The position numbers were made by a program, and so were the translations under genes. Shown piece after piece: positions 26,832 through 36,112 of a stretch of DNA of 64,000 nucleotides. The notes under the pieces were generated by a model. It was not told the DNA's origin. It ran no database searches and saw only the letters and a list, made by a program, of their open reading frames with translations. Location: assembly GCF_020179385.1 (NCBI RefSeq), contig NZ_JAIBLJ010000001.1:124001-188000 (forward strand), read 5' to 3'. Position 1 is the stretch's first letter, and each line of letters starts with the position of its first letter. Source of the stretch: Alkalihalobacillus sp. YIM B00296 (GTDB lineage: Bacteria; Bacillota; Bacilli; Bacillales; Fictibacillaceae).

Positions 26832-26881
26832 TTGACAATTGAAAATAGTGGCAATATAATAATAATAACAACGTTGTTATT
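26832..26881 (+). promoter_or_regulatory. uxaA promoter with LacI-family operator copy 3
   Basis: TTGACA (26832-26837), exactly 17 bp, TATAAT (26855-26860): a full-consensus sigma-A promoter. The palindrome AATAACAACGTTGTTATT (26864-26881) starts three bases after the -10 and covers the start site. A promoter this strong needs repression, and the operator placement fits a LacI-type road block. Confidence 0.88.
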
Positions 26882-26912
26882 TTATTTCAAGATGATTTCG
26901 AGGGGGCTTTAA

Positions 26913-28409
26913 GTGAAATCTTCAAATATCGTGATCAATCAACGGGATAATGTACTAGTCGTGCTGGAGGATTTCAATGCGGGTGACATTATTACAGTAA
27001 AAGGCGAATCAATAAAATTAAAAGAAGATGTTCCGGCTGGACATAAAATAGCAAGATGGACGATCGACGAAAATGAAAACGTTCTCAAGTTCGGATACCC
27101 GATTGGGCGGGCAAAAAGGAAGATCACACAGGGGGAATGGGTCCATACACATAATGTGGTGACCAATTTGGATGGGACATTAGAATACATCTATGAACCA
27201 ACGAAGGATAAAGTGATCGGAAAACCAGATTCTGACAGAACCTTTCTTGGATACGTTCGCCCAAATGGCGATGTGGGTATCCGTAATGAAATCTGGATCA
27301 TCAACACAGTCGGTTGCATTAATAAAACAGCCGAAATAGTTGCGAAGATGGCCAATGAACAGCATCAAGATGAAAATCTTGATGGCGTGTTCCACTACCC
27401 TCATCTATTCGGGTGTTCACAGCTTGGTGATGATCTCCACAATACACAGAAAATATTGAGCAATCTTGTCCATCATCCAAATGCAGCAGGTGTCCTCGTC
27501 ATGGGACTAGGGTGTGAAAACAATTATATTGAAGAATTCAAAAAGGTTATTGGAGACTATGACGAAAATCGAGTGAAATTCCTAGAGGTACAACAAACTG
27601 AAGATGAAATTGAAGATTCGTTATCCCTCATAGAAGAGCTTGTCCTACACGTAAAGACGTACACTCGGGAACCTATGCATATTTCTAAGCTGAAGGTCGG
27701 GCTGAAATGCGGGGGGTCCGATGGTTTTTCAGGAATCACCGGAAATCCCTTGGTCGGTGCATTTTCAGATAAGTTGATTTCCAAAGGGGGATCAACAGTG
27801 CTGACCGAGGTGCCGGAGATGTTTGGTGCAGAGGCGATTCTGATGGAGCGGGCGAAGGACGAAACCGTCTTCCAGATGATCGTTGACCTCGTGAATGATT
27901 TTAAAAACTATTTCATAAAGCACGGACAGAATGTCTATGAAAATCCATCGCCTGGAAATAAGAAAGGCGGGATTACAACACTTGAAGAAAAGTCGCTTGG
28001 CAATGTCCAAAAAGGAGGATTCGGTGAAGTCATCGATGTTCTCCCTTATGGAGGCAGGATGAAATCCGGCGGACTTAACCTTCTTCAGGGACCTGGCAAT
28101 GACCTGGTATCTGTGACGGCGTTGGCTGCAGCAGGTGCCCATATCGTATTGTTCACGACAGGGAGAGGGACTCCGTTTGGAGGGCCGGTACCGACTGTGA
28201 AGATTTCGACAAATTCAGCTTTAGCCCGCAAAAAGAAAAACTGGATCGATTTCGATGCAGGCGAGCTTCTGGGAGGCAAGGATAAGGAAAAGCTTACGGA
28301 TGAGCTTTTTGAGTATATCATCGAACTAGCTTCAGGAAAGCAAAGGACGAACAATGAAAAACATGGTTTCAAAGAGATTTCTATTTTTAAAGATGGTGTC
28401 ATTCTATAA
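26913..28409 (+). CDS. uxaA: Altronate dehydratase
   Basis: This encodes a 498-residue UxaA-family dehydratase that converts D-altronate to 2-keto-3-deoxygluconate. The N-terminal SAF domain (about 1-95) is followed by the Fe-dependent dehydratase domain with GYVRPNGDVGIRNEIWIINTVGC, LVMGLGCENN and LKCGGSDGFSGITGNP; these conserved Cys are candidate metal ligands. Start is GTG with GAGGGGGCT before it. First gene of the uxaA-uxaB-kduD-kduI run, under the operator-controlled promoter. Confidence 0.93.
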   Translation: MKSSNIVINQRDNVLVVLEDFNAGDIITVKGESIKLKEDVPAGHKIARWTIDENENVLKFGYPIGRAKRKITQGEWVHTHNVVTNLDGTLEYIYEPTKDKVIGKPDSDRTFLGYVRPNGDVGIRNEIWIINTVGCINKTAEIVAKMANEQHQDENLDGVFHYPHLFGCSQLGDDLHNTQKILSNLVHHPNAAGVLVMGLGCENNYIEEFKKVIGDYDENRVKFLEVQQTEDEIEDSLSLIEELVLHVKTYTREPMHISKLKVGLKCGGSDGFSGITGNPLVGAFSDKLISKGGSTVLTEVPEMFGAEAILMERAKDETVFQMIVDLVNDFKNYFIKHGQNVYENPSPGNKKGGITTLEEKSLGNVQKGGFGEVIDVLPYGGRMKSGGLNLLQGPGNDLVSVTALAAAGAHIVLFTTGRGTPFGGPVPTVKISTNSALARKKKNWIDFDAGELLGGKDKEKLTDELFEYIIELASGKQRTNNEKHGFKEISIFKDGVIL

Positions 28410-28436
28410 CCGTTGCAACTTAGAGGAGGTGCATGG

Positions 28437-29966
28437 ATGAAAAAATTGGACAAGTCTCTATCTGGAGCGGATTTTTCAGCGCAAGTTAAATACTTCGAAC
28501 CAAAGAAGTTCCCAGACAAGGTTTTGCAGATTGGGGAAGGAAATTTCCTTCGTGCATTTATCGATTGGATGATCCACCAGATGAACAAACAAGGGTTATT
28601 CAATGGATCGATCGTGGCCGTCCAACCGACCCCACATGGTAAAGTCCTGCCTAAACTGATCAATCAAGATTGCCTTTATACCGTTGTTTTGAAGGGCGTA
28701 CAGAATGGCAGAGTCGTCAATGATAGTGAAATCATTTCTGTCATTTCAAGAGGGATAAATCCTTATGAGGAGTGGGAGAAAGTCATTGAGGTGGCTGAAT
28801 CAAAGGATTTGGAGTTCATTTTTTCCAATACAACAGAAGCGGGAATCACCTATTTACGAGAATCGTATACGAAAAACAAAGCACCTTTATCCTATCCAGG
28901 TAAGCTAACGGCACTGTTATTTCATAGGTTTGAAAAGTTTTCAGGGAATTCAGATGCCGGTCTGATTATTATCCCCTGTGAATTGATTGAAGATAATGGT
29001 CAAAAACTGAAAAATCTAGTACTTGAATATGCGAATGATTGGGATCTCCCTGCTGAATTTTCAAAATGGGTTAAGAAGTGTAACACCTTTTGTGATACCC
29101 TTGTAGATCGGATCGTTACAGGCTATCCAAGGGATTCGATAGTGGAATTCCATAGTCAACTAGGTTATGAGGATCGGATGCTGACAGTCGGAGAACCCTA
29201 TCATATGTTTGCGATCGATGCCGATGAGCAAGTGAAAGAGAAACTCCCCTTCGATCAGGCTGGGTTGAACATAAAATGGGAAGGTATCCAACAGCATCGT
29301 GAAATGAAGGTCAGACTTCTGAACGGTCCTCATACATTAATGGCGGCGACAGGATTTCTATATGGAGCAGACACAGTATTGGAAGTTATGGAGGATCAGG
29401 TGCTGGGAAAGTTCGTTGAAAAAGGATTTGAAGAGATCATCCCTACGGTACCAATGAGTATGGAAGAAAAAAAGGAATTCTCCGAATCTGTCAAGGAACG
29501 TTTCCTGAATCCATATAACAAGCATTATTTAACCGATATCGCAATGAACTCTATCAATAAATTCAAGTCAAGACTGTTACCTAGTCTGAAAAGATATGTT
29601 GAACAAAAGGGTGAAATACCCCAAGCGATTGCCCTTTCCTTTGCTGCTTTATTGGTCTATTACAAGCCGGTACGGCGTGAAAGGAAGGGATTGATCGGTC
29701 GACGTAATGAGATTGAATATACGATGCGGGAAAATGAATTGGTCGTTGAAGAATTGGTCCGACAATGGGAACTTCATGGCACTGGGAAAACAACCATTTT
29801 TGAATTTGTGCAATCCCTTTTTGAAAATGAATCGATTTGGGATGAAAATTTAAATGAAATCAGTAATTTGAATGAAACGATTGCAGCATATATGGAACAG
29901 ATCCTTCGTGAAGGTATGCAAACCACTGTTGAAGGCATGCTGCGGAATAAAGCACCATTGGGCTGA
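28437..29966 (+). CDS. uxaB: Tagaturonate reductase (altronate oxidoreductase)
   Basis: This encodes a 509-residue NAD-dependent reductase of the long-chain mannitol dehydrogenase family that converts tagaturonate to altronate. N-terminal VLQIGEGNFLRAFIDWMIHQMNKQG is the coenzyme fold signature of UxaB; NTTEAGI and the central LLNGPHTLMAATGFL (Lys/Asn/His active-site region) follow. ATG 28437 stands behind AGAGGAGGTG. It feeds altronate to UxaA, encoded just upstream (27-bp gap). Confidence 0.92.
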   Translation: MKKLDKSLSGADFSAQVKYFEPKKFPDKVLQIGEGNFLRAFIDWMIHQMNKQGLFNGSIVAVQPTPHGKVLPKLINQDCLYTVVLKGVQNGRVVNDSEIISVISRGINPYEEWEKVIEVAESKDLEFIFSNTTEAGITYLRESYTKNKAPLSYPGKLTALLFHRFEKFSGNSDAGLIIIPCELIEDNGQKLKNLVLEYANDWDLPAEFSKWVKKCNTFCDTLVDRIVTGYPRDSIVEFHSQLGYEDRMLTVGEPYHMFAIDADEQVKEKLPFDQAGLNIKWEGIQQHREMKVRLLNGPHTLMAATGFLYGADTVLEVMEDQVLGKFVEKGFEEIIPTVPMSMEEKKEFSESVKERFLNPYNKHYLTDIAMNSINKFKSRLLPSLKRYVEQKGEIPQAIALSFAALLVYYKPVRRERKGLIGRRNEIEYTMRENELVVEELVRQWELHGTGKTTIFEFVQSLFENESIWDENLNEISNLNETIAAYMEQILREGMQTTVEGMLRNKAPLG

Positions 29967-30007
29967 TCTGCCCTGTATATCACTTGAAGGAGGTATTCTT
30001 TGAAACG

Positions 30008-30763
30008 ATGAAATCCTTATTCTCATTAGAAGGTAATACAGCACTTGTCACAGGAGCAAGCCGGGGTTTAGGACAAGGAATGGCACTCGGACTTGCTGAA
30101 GCAGGAGCCGAAGTGATCGGTGTAGGGACCAGGAATTTAGACGAAACCAAAAGCAAAATAGAAGAAGGCGGAGGAAAATTCCATCAAATCATGAAGGATT
30201 TATCAGCGAAAGATGCTGCAGTAGAATTAGCTGCTGAGGCGATAAAAATCAATGGGCATGTAGACGTTTTGGTCAATAATGCTGGAATCATCCGTCGTTC
30301 CGATTTGGAGGATTTTTCAGATGAAGATTGGTTCAAGGTAATCGATATCAATCAACATGCCGTGTTCCAGTTGAGCAGGGAAATCGGGAAGCATATGCTC
30401 GAAAACGGTAGAGGAAAAATCATCAATATCGCCTCGATGCTAAGTTTTCAAGGTGGATTGAAAGTACCAGCTTATACAGCAAGTAAACACGCAATAGCTG
30501 GATTGACAAAATCATTTGCAAATGAATGGTCAGGAAAAGGAATCAATGTCAATGCGATCGCCCCTGGTTATATGGCGACTGATAACACCGTACCGATCAG
30601 AGAAAACAAAGCAAGGAATGCTTACATCACTTCACGGATTCCTCAAGGAAGATGGGGGACTCCAGAGGATTTGAAAGGGGCGGTCATTTACCTTGCATCA
30701 AGTGCTTCCGACTATGTGAATGGACATATACTTTGTGTAGATGGTGGATGGATGAGCTCGTAA
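30008..30763 (+). CDS. kduD: 2-dehydro-3-deoxy-D-gluconate 5-dehydrogenase
   Basis: This encodes a 251-residue short-chain dehydrogenase that reduces 2,5-diketo-3-deoxygluconate to 2-keto-3-deoxygluconate. The Rossmann motif TGASRGLGQGMA, NNAGI, the catalytic Ser in NIASMLSFQGG and YTASKHA (Tyr, Lys) are present. APGYMATDNT and CVDGGW fit KduD. An AAGGAGGT lies 13 bases before ATG 30008, longer than ideal; the in-frame TTG at 29984 lies upstream of it. It pairs with kduI directly downstream to process the unsaturated uronate released by GH105. Confidence 0.9.
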   Translation: MKSLFSLEGNTALVTGASRGLGQGMALGLAEAGAEVIGVGTRNLDETKSKIEEGGGKFHQIMKDLSAKDAAVELAAEAIKINGHVDVLVNNAGIIRRSDLEDFSDEDWFKVIDINQHAVFQLSREIGKHMLENGRGKIINIASMLSFQGGLKVPAYTASKHAIAGLTKSFANEWSGKGINVNAIAPGYMATDNTVPIRENKARNAYITSRIPQGRWGTPEDLKGAVIYLASSASDYVNGHILCVDGGWMSS

Positions 30764-30784
30764 TTCAGAAAGGAGAAATGGAAA

Positions 30785-31618
30785 ATGGACATCAGATACG
30801 CTACAAACCCTACAGATGTCAAGCAATATGATACTGAAAGGATCAGAAAAGAATTTCTGGTGGAGAATCTCTTCGTTGATGGAAAAATCAATTTCGTCTA
30901 TTCCCATTATGACAGATTGATCACTGGTGGTGCGATCCCTACAGTAAATCCACTTAAGCTTGAAGTGGAGGACCTGTTGAAGACCGATTACTTCCTTGAA
31001 CGCAGAGAAGCCGGCATTATCAATATTTCAGAAGGTGTCGGAAGGGTGACAGTCAACGGGGAAATCCATGAATTGAATAAAAGAGATTGTCTTTATGTGG
31101 GTCTCGGAAATGAAGAGGTGACATTCGAATCCTTGGACGCAGCAAAGCCGGCCCGTTTTTATATCGTTTCCGCCACAGCCCATAAAAATTACCCGACTCA
31201 AAAACTGGCGATCTCCGAAGCTACCCCGAACCATTTAGGGTCCGACAGCGACTCGAACAACCGAACGATCTATCAGTATATCCATGCAAATGGGATCAAG
31301 AGCTGCCAGCTGATGATGGGGATGACGCTTCTCCAGCCGAATAACATGTGGAATACGATGCCCCCACACCTTCATGATCGCCGTATGGAAGCCTATTTGT
31401 ATTTTGATATGGATGAGGACTCCCGAGTATTCCATTTCATGGGGAAACCTGAAGAGACGAGACATATCGTCGTCAAGAATGAGCAAGTCGTTTTATCTCC
31501 ACCGTGGTCGATCCATTCTGGTGTCGGTACGAACAATTATACTTTCATTTGGGCAATGGCGGGTGAAAACTATACGTTTACCGATATGGAAGGGGTAAGT
31601 ATGGAAGAAATAAGGTAG
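30785..31618 (+). CDS. kduI: 5-keto-4-deoxyuronate isomerase
   Basis: This encodes a 277-residue bicupin that isomerises 4-deoxy-5-keto-uronate (DKI) to 2,5-diketo-3-deoxygluconate. The N-terminal MDIRYATNPTDVKQYDTERIRKEFLVENLF is diagnostic. The Zn site is in MPPHLHDRRMEAYLYFD (two His and Glu), with a later His in PPWSIHSGVG. RBS AGAAAGGAG. Last intact gene before the repeat and frameshifted esterase. Confidence 0.96.
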   Translation: MDIRYATNPTDVKQYDTERIRKEFLVENLFVDGKINFVYSHYDRLITGGAIPTVNPLKLEVEDLLKTDYFLERREAGIINISEGVGRVTVNGEIHELNKRDCLYVGLGNEEVTFESLDAAKPARFYIVSATAHKNYPTQKLAISEATPNHLGSDSDSNNRTIYQYIHANGIKSCQLMMGMTLLQPNNMWNTMPPHLHDRRMEAYLYFDMDEDSRVFHFMGKPEETRHIVVKNEQVVLSPPWSIHSGVGTNNYTFIWAMAGENYTFTDMEGVSMEEIR

Positions 31619-31682
31619 ATGTCGGGGATTGAAAGTGTTTCGGATTTTTAAAAGGAAGAAATTTTGTTTTGATGAAGGAATG

Positions 31683-31796
31683 TCTAGCTCCAACGCCCAA
31701 CCACTGGATCACTTCAGTCCTCCTGCGGCGGCAACAGCCTCCTCGTCGGACTTCTAGTGACTTTCGTGGCTGATCAGGGTGTTTGCGCTTTTTTTG
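31683..31796 (+). repeat. Dispersed Bacillaceae intergenic repeat, locus 2
   Basis: A single core copy starts TCTAGCTCCAACGCCC and ends GCGTTTGCGC-like (here GTGTTTGCGC) plus T-run. It differs from locus 1 at scattered positions and lies between kduI and the esterase. Confidence 0.85.
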
Positions 31797-31828
31797 GAAT
31801 CCTAGGTTATGAAAGGACAGAAAAGAAG

Positions 31829-32859
31829 ATGAACCTTTCTCCAGATCATTTTTTCCAATCTGTTATACAGGCTTCCGTTCATAAAAGACCTGAATGCCAT
31901 GATCCATCTAAACAAAAACTTTTGATCAAGGATGCTTTGAAAGAGGCGCTTGGAGATTTTTCCGACTTCGCCAACGACGATCCTGTAAGTACTTTAGAAA
32001 TTACCGAAAAAAACGAATTTGCCGAGTATATCCGAGAAAGGGCTGTATTCGAATCATTATCAGGATTGAATACATCGATGTATATTCTGACCCCCGAAAG
32101 CAATCCGGTAAATATCCCGCTGTATTAGCGTTACATGGTCATGGAGTCGGCGGCCATAAGGAAATCGTTGGAATTACTCAGAAGGAGAATGATTTACCTT
32201 CAAAGGATCTTACGGCCCAACAGTTCGCTGTACATTTGGTTAAAAAAGGATTGAAGGTTTTTGCTCCAGAGATCATTGGGATGGGGTCACGATTGCTCGC
32301 GAGGGATAGAAAGTCATCGAAGGGTAAGTCTTGTGAAACGATGGCTTCAATACTTTTAATGACTGGAAGGACTCTTACTGGATTGAGGGTTGAAGAAGCC
32401 ATAAGAACAATGGATCTCATAAGTGGATTTGAAGATGTAGAACCTGACAGGATTGGTGCAATCGGCTTTTCGGGCGGTGAGCTTATTGCTGGATATACAT
32501 CCGCTATCGAACTGCGTGTAAAAGCGACTGTTTTATGCAGTTGCGGCAATACCTACGAAGGAAGCATCTTCCCTATCCAACATTGTGTGGATAATTATCT
32601 TCCGGGGATTTTAAACCATGCTGAACTGCCTCAAATATTAAGCTTGATAGCACCAAGGGCTTTATTCATAGAGTCAGGAAAAAATGATCTGATTTTCCCT
32701 GTTCAAAGTGCAACCGAAGCGATCCTGAGTGTTGCAGGAGAGTATGATCGGCTGCTTGGAAACAGGAAGGCCGAAAGATTTTCATTTCATCTCCACGATG
32801 GGGCTCACGAAGTAGATGGTAGATTTGCATTCGACTGGATGAAAGAGAGATTGATGTGA
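31829..32859 (+). pseudogene. Alpha/beta hydrolase (YtaP/dienelactone hydrolase-like), frameshifted
   Basis: The first part (31829-32095) encodes MNLSPDHFFQSVIQASVH...MYILTP. The second part, in another frame from about 32096, reads GKYPAVLALHGHGVGGHKE...IGAIGFSGGELIAGY...PRALFIESGKNDLIFPVQ...LHDGAHEVDGRFAFDWM, i.e. a complete hydrolase core with nucleophile Ser in GFSGGE and catalytic Asp and His later. The two join if one C is added to the five-C run at 32091-32095. It would be about 343 residues, probably an intracellular deacetylase/esterase for pectin oligomers. It is either a real mutation or a homopolymer sequencing error. Confidence 0.75.
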
Positions 32860-32893
32860 ATTGAAATGAATATTTTAGAAGGGGGAGAAGAAG

Positions 32894-33838
32894 ATGGATG
32901 TTGTTACTTTAGGAGAAAGCATGGTGCTTTTTACTCCAGATATGGAAGGACCTTTACGTTTTGCCGGCGGATTCCGCAAGACGATCGGTGGGGCAGAAAC
33001 AAATGTGGCGATTGCGCTGTCTCGCCTCGGTCACCAGACAGGTTGGATCAGCAGACTGGGGAATGACGAATTCGGACGATATGTAAGAAATTTCATTCGA
33101 GGAGAAGGGGTTGATACTTCCCGCGTCTTATTTGATGATCACGCTCCAACAGCAGTTTTCTTCAAGGAGCTAGTGCCGAATCAGGATCCTAAAATCTATT
33201 ATTATAGAAAGAACTCAGCAGCAAGCACGATGACACCGGAAGACTTGGATCCGGGGTACATAAAGGAGGCGAAATACCTGCATCTTACAGGAATCACACC
33301 CGCTCTGAGCAGTTCTTGTAAGGAAACGGTTTTTCATGCAATAGAAATCGCAAGACTCAACGCTCAGAAAGTTGTTTTTGATCCGAATGTCCGGTTGAAA
33401 CTCTGGTCAAAAGCCGAAGCAAAACAGGTATTATCGGAAATAGCTGAAAAGGTGGATATCTTATTACCTGGGATCGAGGAAGGGGAACTTTTGACAGGTG
33501 AATCGGACCCTGAAAAGATTGCTTCTGTTCTATTGAGGTCTGGCCCTGAAACCGTCGTAATCAAATTAGGGGAAGATGGGGCCTATTACGCCACCCAAAA
33601 TGAGCGTCGCCATATCCCGGGTTATAAGGTTGAAAAAATTGTCGACACAGCAGGGGCCGGTGATGGGTTCGCAGCTGGTTTCTTATCCGGCTTGATCAGG
33701 GGATGGACCCATCAAGAAGCAGTCAAGCTCGGAAATAGAGTCGGAGCTTTTGCATTAACGGTACCTGGAGATACAGAAGGTTATCCATTCTGGAAACAAG
33801 TTGATCCCAATAGTGCACAATCTGAGGTATTGAGATAA
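32894..33838 (+). CDS. kdgK: 2-keto-3-deoxygluconate kinase
   Basis: This encodes a 314-residue PfkB-family kinase that phosphorylates KDG to KDPG. N-terminal VVTLGESMVLFTPDMEGPLRFAGGFRKTIGGAETNVAIALSRLG carries the PfkB signature 1 region. The C-terminal DTAGAGDGFAAGFLSGL holds the catalytic Asp and anion hole. RBS AGAAGGGGGAG. It is the last gene of the uronate cluster; the aldolase KdgA that would split KDPG is not in the window. Confidence 0.93.
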   Translation: MDVVTLGESMVLFTPDMEGPLRFAGGFRKTIGGAETNVAIALSRLGHQTGWISRLGNDEFGRYVRNFIRGEGVDTSRVLFDDHAPTAVFFKELVPNQDPKIYYYRKNSAASTMTPEDLDPGYIKEAKYLHLTGITPALSSSCKETVFHAIEIARLNAQKVVFDPNVRLKLWSKAEAKQVLSEIAEKVDILLPGIEEGELLTGESDPEKIASVLLRSGPETVVIKLGEDGAYYATQNERRHIPGYKVEKIVDTAGAGDGFAAGFLSGLIRGWTHQEAVKLGNRVGAFALTVPGDTEGYPFWKQVDPNSAQSEVLR

Positions 33839-33889
33839 GGATGAGTATTTAAGTTTGTTTGCAACTATAAACTTCCAACGGTATGGTCT

Positions 33890-33928
33890 AAATGGCTGAA
33901 AACTCATAGTGATTTAAGCCATTTTTTT
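33890..33928 (+). terminator. Terminator after kdgK
   Basis: AAATGGCT (33890-33897) pairs with AGCCATTT (33917-33924), then T-run. It closes the uronate cluster. Confidence 0.75.
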
Positions 33929-34021
33929 GGCAATATCTCAGACTGGATGCCCGTATGTATTTCTGTTAAACTATGAACGGTAAATGTTTAGTATGGTTTA
34001 CGGAAAGAGGCGTACATAAAG

Positions 34022-34855
34022 ATGAAGGAAAAATGGCATTTCATTGATTCTGGTACATGCTCACCAGCTTATAATATGGCATTGGATGAAGCCCTTCTGG
34101 ATTGGCATAGCAAAGGAAAAATCCATCCAGTAGTCCGGTTCTATGAATGGAATCCTGCTACGCTATCAGTCGGTTATTTTCAAAAAGCAGAGAAGGAAAT
34201 CAATCTTGATGCAGTAAAAAGACATGGATATGGATTCGTCCGCCGGCCAACCGGGGGAAGAGCTGTACTTCACGATAAGGAATTGACTTACAGTGTCATC
34301 GTTTCAGAAGAACATGCGAAAATGCCTCAATCAGTAACTGAAGCATATCGGGTGATATCTGAAGGGATTTTAGGCGGTTTCCGTAACCTGGGATTAGAGG
34401 CTCACTTTGCGGTTCCCAAAACAGAGGAAGAAAAGGCTGGGCTGAAAAACCCTCGTTCAGCGGTTTGCTTTGATGCGCCATCATGGTATGAGCTCGTGGT
34501 TGAAGGAAGGAAAGTAGCCGGAAGTGCACAAACAAGACAAAAGGGTGTCATTTTACAGCATGGATCGATATTACTTGATATCGATGAAGACAAACTCTTC
34601 GATTGCTTTAAATTTGCAAATGAAAGAGTAAGAGAACGGATGCAAAAAGCGTTCAGTAAGAAAGCTGTAGCGATTAATGATCTCCGTCCAGAAAGGGTGA
34701 CCATCGAGGAATCTAAGAAGGCTTTTAAGACTGGATTTGAAGAAGGCCTTGATGTGGAATTTATGCCGTTAGAATTGACTGATGAACAAAATCAATATAT
34801 AGATGAAATCATTAAAAGACGTTATGCGAATGATGAGTGGACATTTAGACGTTAA
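34022..34855 (+). CDS. lipM: Octanoyl-[GcvH]:protein N-octanoyltransferase
   Basis: This encodes a 277-residue LipM (YqhM) of the BPL/LplA/LipB family, which transfers octanoate from acyl carrier protein to GcvH, the first step of lipoate assembly. Conserved segments: [33 protein letters not shown] and the catalytic Cys in [41 protein letters not shown] is the substrate-binding loop. In B. subtilis it is next to yqhL; here the catabolic island lies between them. Functionally it fits with the gcv operon. Confidence 0.94.
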   Translation: MKEKWHFIDSGTCSPAYNMALDEALLDWHSKGKIHPVVRFYEWNPATLSVGYFQKAEKEINLDAVKRHGYGFVRRPTGGRAVLHDKELTYSVIVSEEHAKMPQSVTEAYRVISEGILGGFRNLGLEAHFAVPKTEEEKAGLKNPRSAVCFDAPSWYELVVEGRKVAGSAQTRQKGVILQHGSILLDIDEDKLFDCFKFANERVRERMQKAFSKKAVAINDLRPERVTIEESKKAFKTGFEEGLDVEFMPLELTDEQNQYIDEIIKRRYANDEWTFRR

Positions 34856-34858
34856 CTC

Positions 34859-34894
34859 AAAACTGTGACCAAAACGGTCGCAGTTTTTAAATTT
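34859..34894 (+). terminator. Terminator after lipM
   Basis: AAAACTGTGACC pairs with GGTCGCAGTTTT around a short ACAA-like loop, followed by a T-rich run. The following 34900-35050 has no gene or motif that I recognise. Confidence 0.8.
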
Positions 34895-35084
34895 TTTTCT
34901 AGAAAAAAGAAGGATATTTGCAAAGTTCAATGCTCATCTAAGAATCAAAAAAAACTCTATCCCGCAACTTGGCAAATTTCTCTTCTTTGAATGTCTTAGG
35001 GGTGAATTGCGCACTTTTCGCCGATATTCTACATTTTTAGTATGTTTTTGCTTTTGACAAGATTAACATGATTCGTTCTAGGCG

Positions 35085-35132
35085 ACACAATATATTGTAT
35101 TATTTTAATATAATGTACACTATATATTGATG
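35085..35132 (+). promoter_or_regulatory. Two NrdR boxes at the nrdJ promoter
   Basis: ACACAATATATTGTAT (35085-35100) and ACACTATATATTGATG (35117-35132) match the NrdR box consensus ACACWATATATWGTGT. Their starts are 32 bp apart, about three helical turns, the spacing needed for cooperative NrdR binding. A TATAAT at 35109-35114 lies between them, so binding would occlude the promoter of nrdJ. Confidence 0.88.
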
Positions 35133-35226
35133 TTTTAGGTTTCACTATGCTATCATTTGGGTAACCTGAAATTAAACTACTTAAAAGAATAGAAATTAAA
35201 AAAACATATCAAAAGGAGGATCCTGG

Positions 35227-36048
35227 ATGGCGATTGTAACAGGGGAGCAACGACATCATATCAACATTGAACGGTTGAATGAAGACATTGCTAAATTCGA
35301 GCAAGTGCATCCGATCACACCGGACATGCATACGACTCACAAAGGGGTATCAAGATTGGTGATGTTGGATCGGTATTCGTTCAAGGATACGGAGAAAAGG
35401 ACATTACGAGAAGGAGATTTCGTCATCTTGACTGTTAAAGATGATCCGAAGTTTCCTGCAAGAGGTTTGGGATATATCGTTTCCATAGACCGTGAACAGA
35501 AAATGGCAGAGGTAAAGGTGGATCAAGATTACCGTGGCGTCCTCGACAAGCCGGGTGAAATGGAGACAGGAATCGTAAAAAGACCTCTTGATACGATCGA
35601 TAAGCCATTAGAAATCTATTATGAGCAGATCGCAAAACGAAATGCGACAGGACTTGCTTCCGTAGAAAAGGCAGAAGAGAAGAAACAGGAATCATTCGAG
35701 AAGTTCTATCATGAACTTGTGAATTTGAACTTTGTTCCTGCAGGCCGTGTCCTATACGGTGCAGGTGCAGCTACAGACGTAACGTACTTCAACTGTTATG
35801 TCATGCCATTCGTCCAAGATTCAAGAGAAGGAATTTCAGACCACCGGAAGCAAGTGATGGAAATCATGAGCCGGGGTGGTGGAGTCGGAACGAACGGATC
35901 GACGCTCAGACCGAGGAACACACTCGCAAAAGGCGTAAACGGAAAGTCATCCGGATCGGTGTCGTGGCTCGATGATATTGCGAAGCTTACACACCTTGTT
36001 GAACAAGGTGGATCGCGCAGAGGTGCGCAGATGATCATGCTAGCGGAT
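35227..36048 (+). CDS. nrdJ: Ribonucleotide reductase, adenosylcobalamin-dependent (class II), exon 1
   Basis: This exon encodes residues 1-274 of NrdJ, which reduces ribonucleotides to deoxyribonucleotides using coenzyme B12. It includes the N-terminal region, NFVPAGRVLYGAG, the FNCYVMPFVQDS segment with one redox-active Cys and EIMSRGGGVGTNGSTLRP. It stops at an in-frame TAA only because the group I intron starts there. Codon 274 (GAT, Asp of ...MIMLAD) is followed in exon 2 by TGG CAC CCA GAC (WHPD), an uninterrupted family sequence. ATG 35227 follows AAAAGGAGG. All three exons total 2565 bases including the stop, giving 854 residues, a normal length. Confidence 0.95.
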
Positions 36049-36112
36049 TAAAAAAACGGTATACAAATTGTATAGATTCAGTCATAAATACCCATATTGA
36101 GGTGGTTTATGG

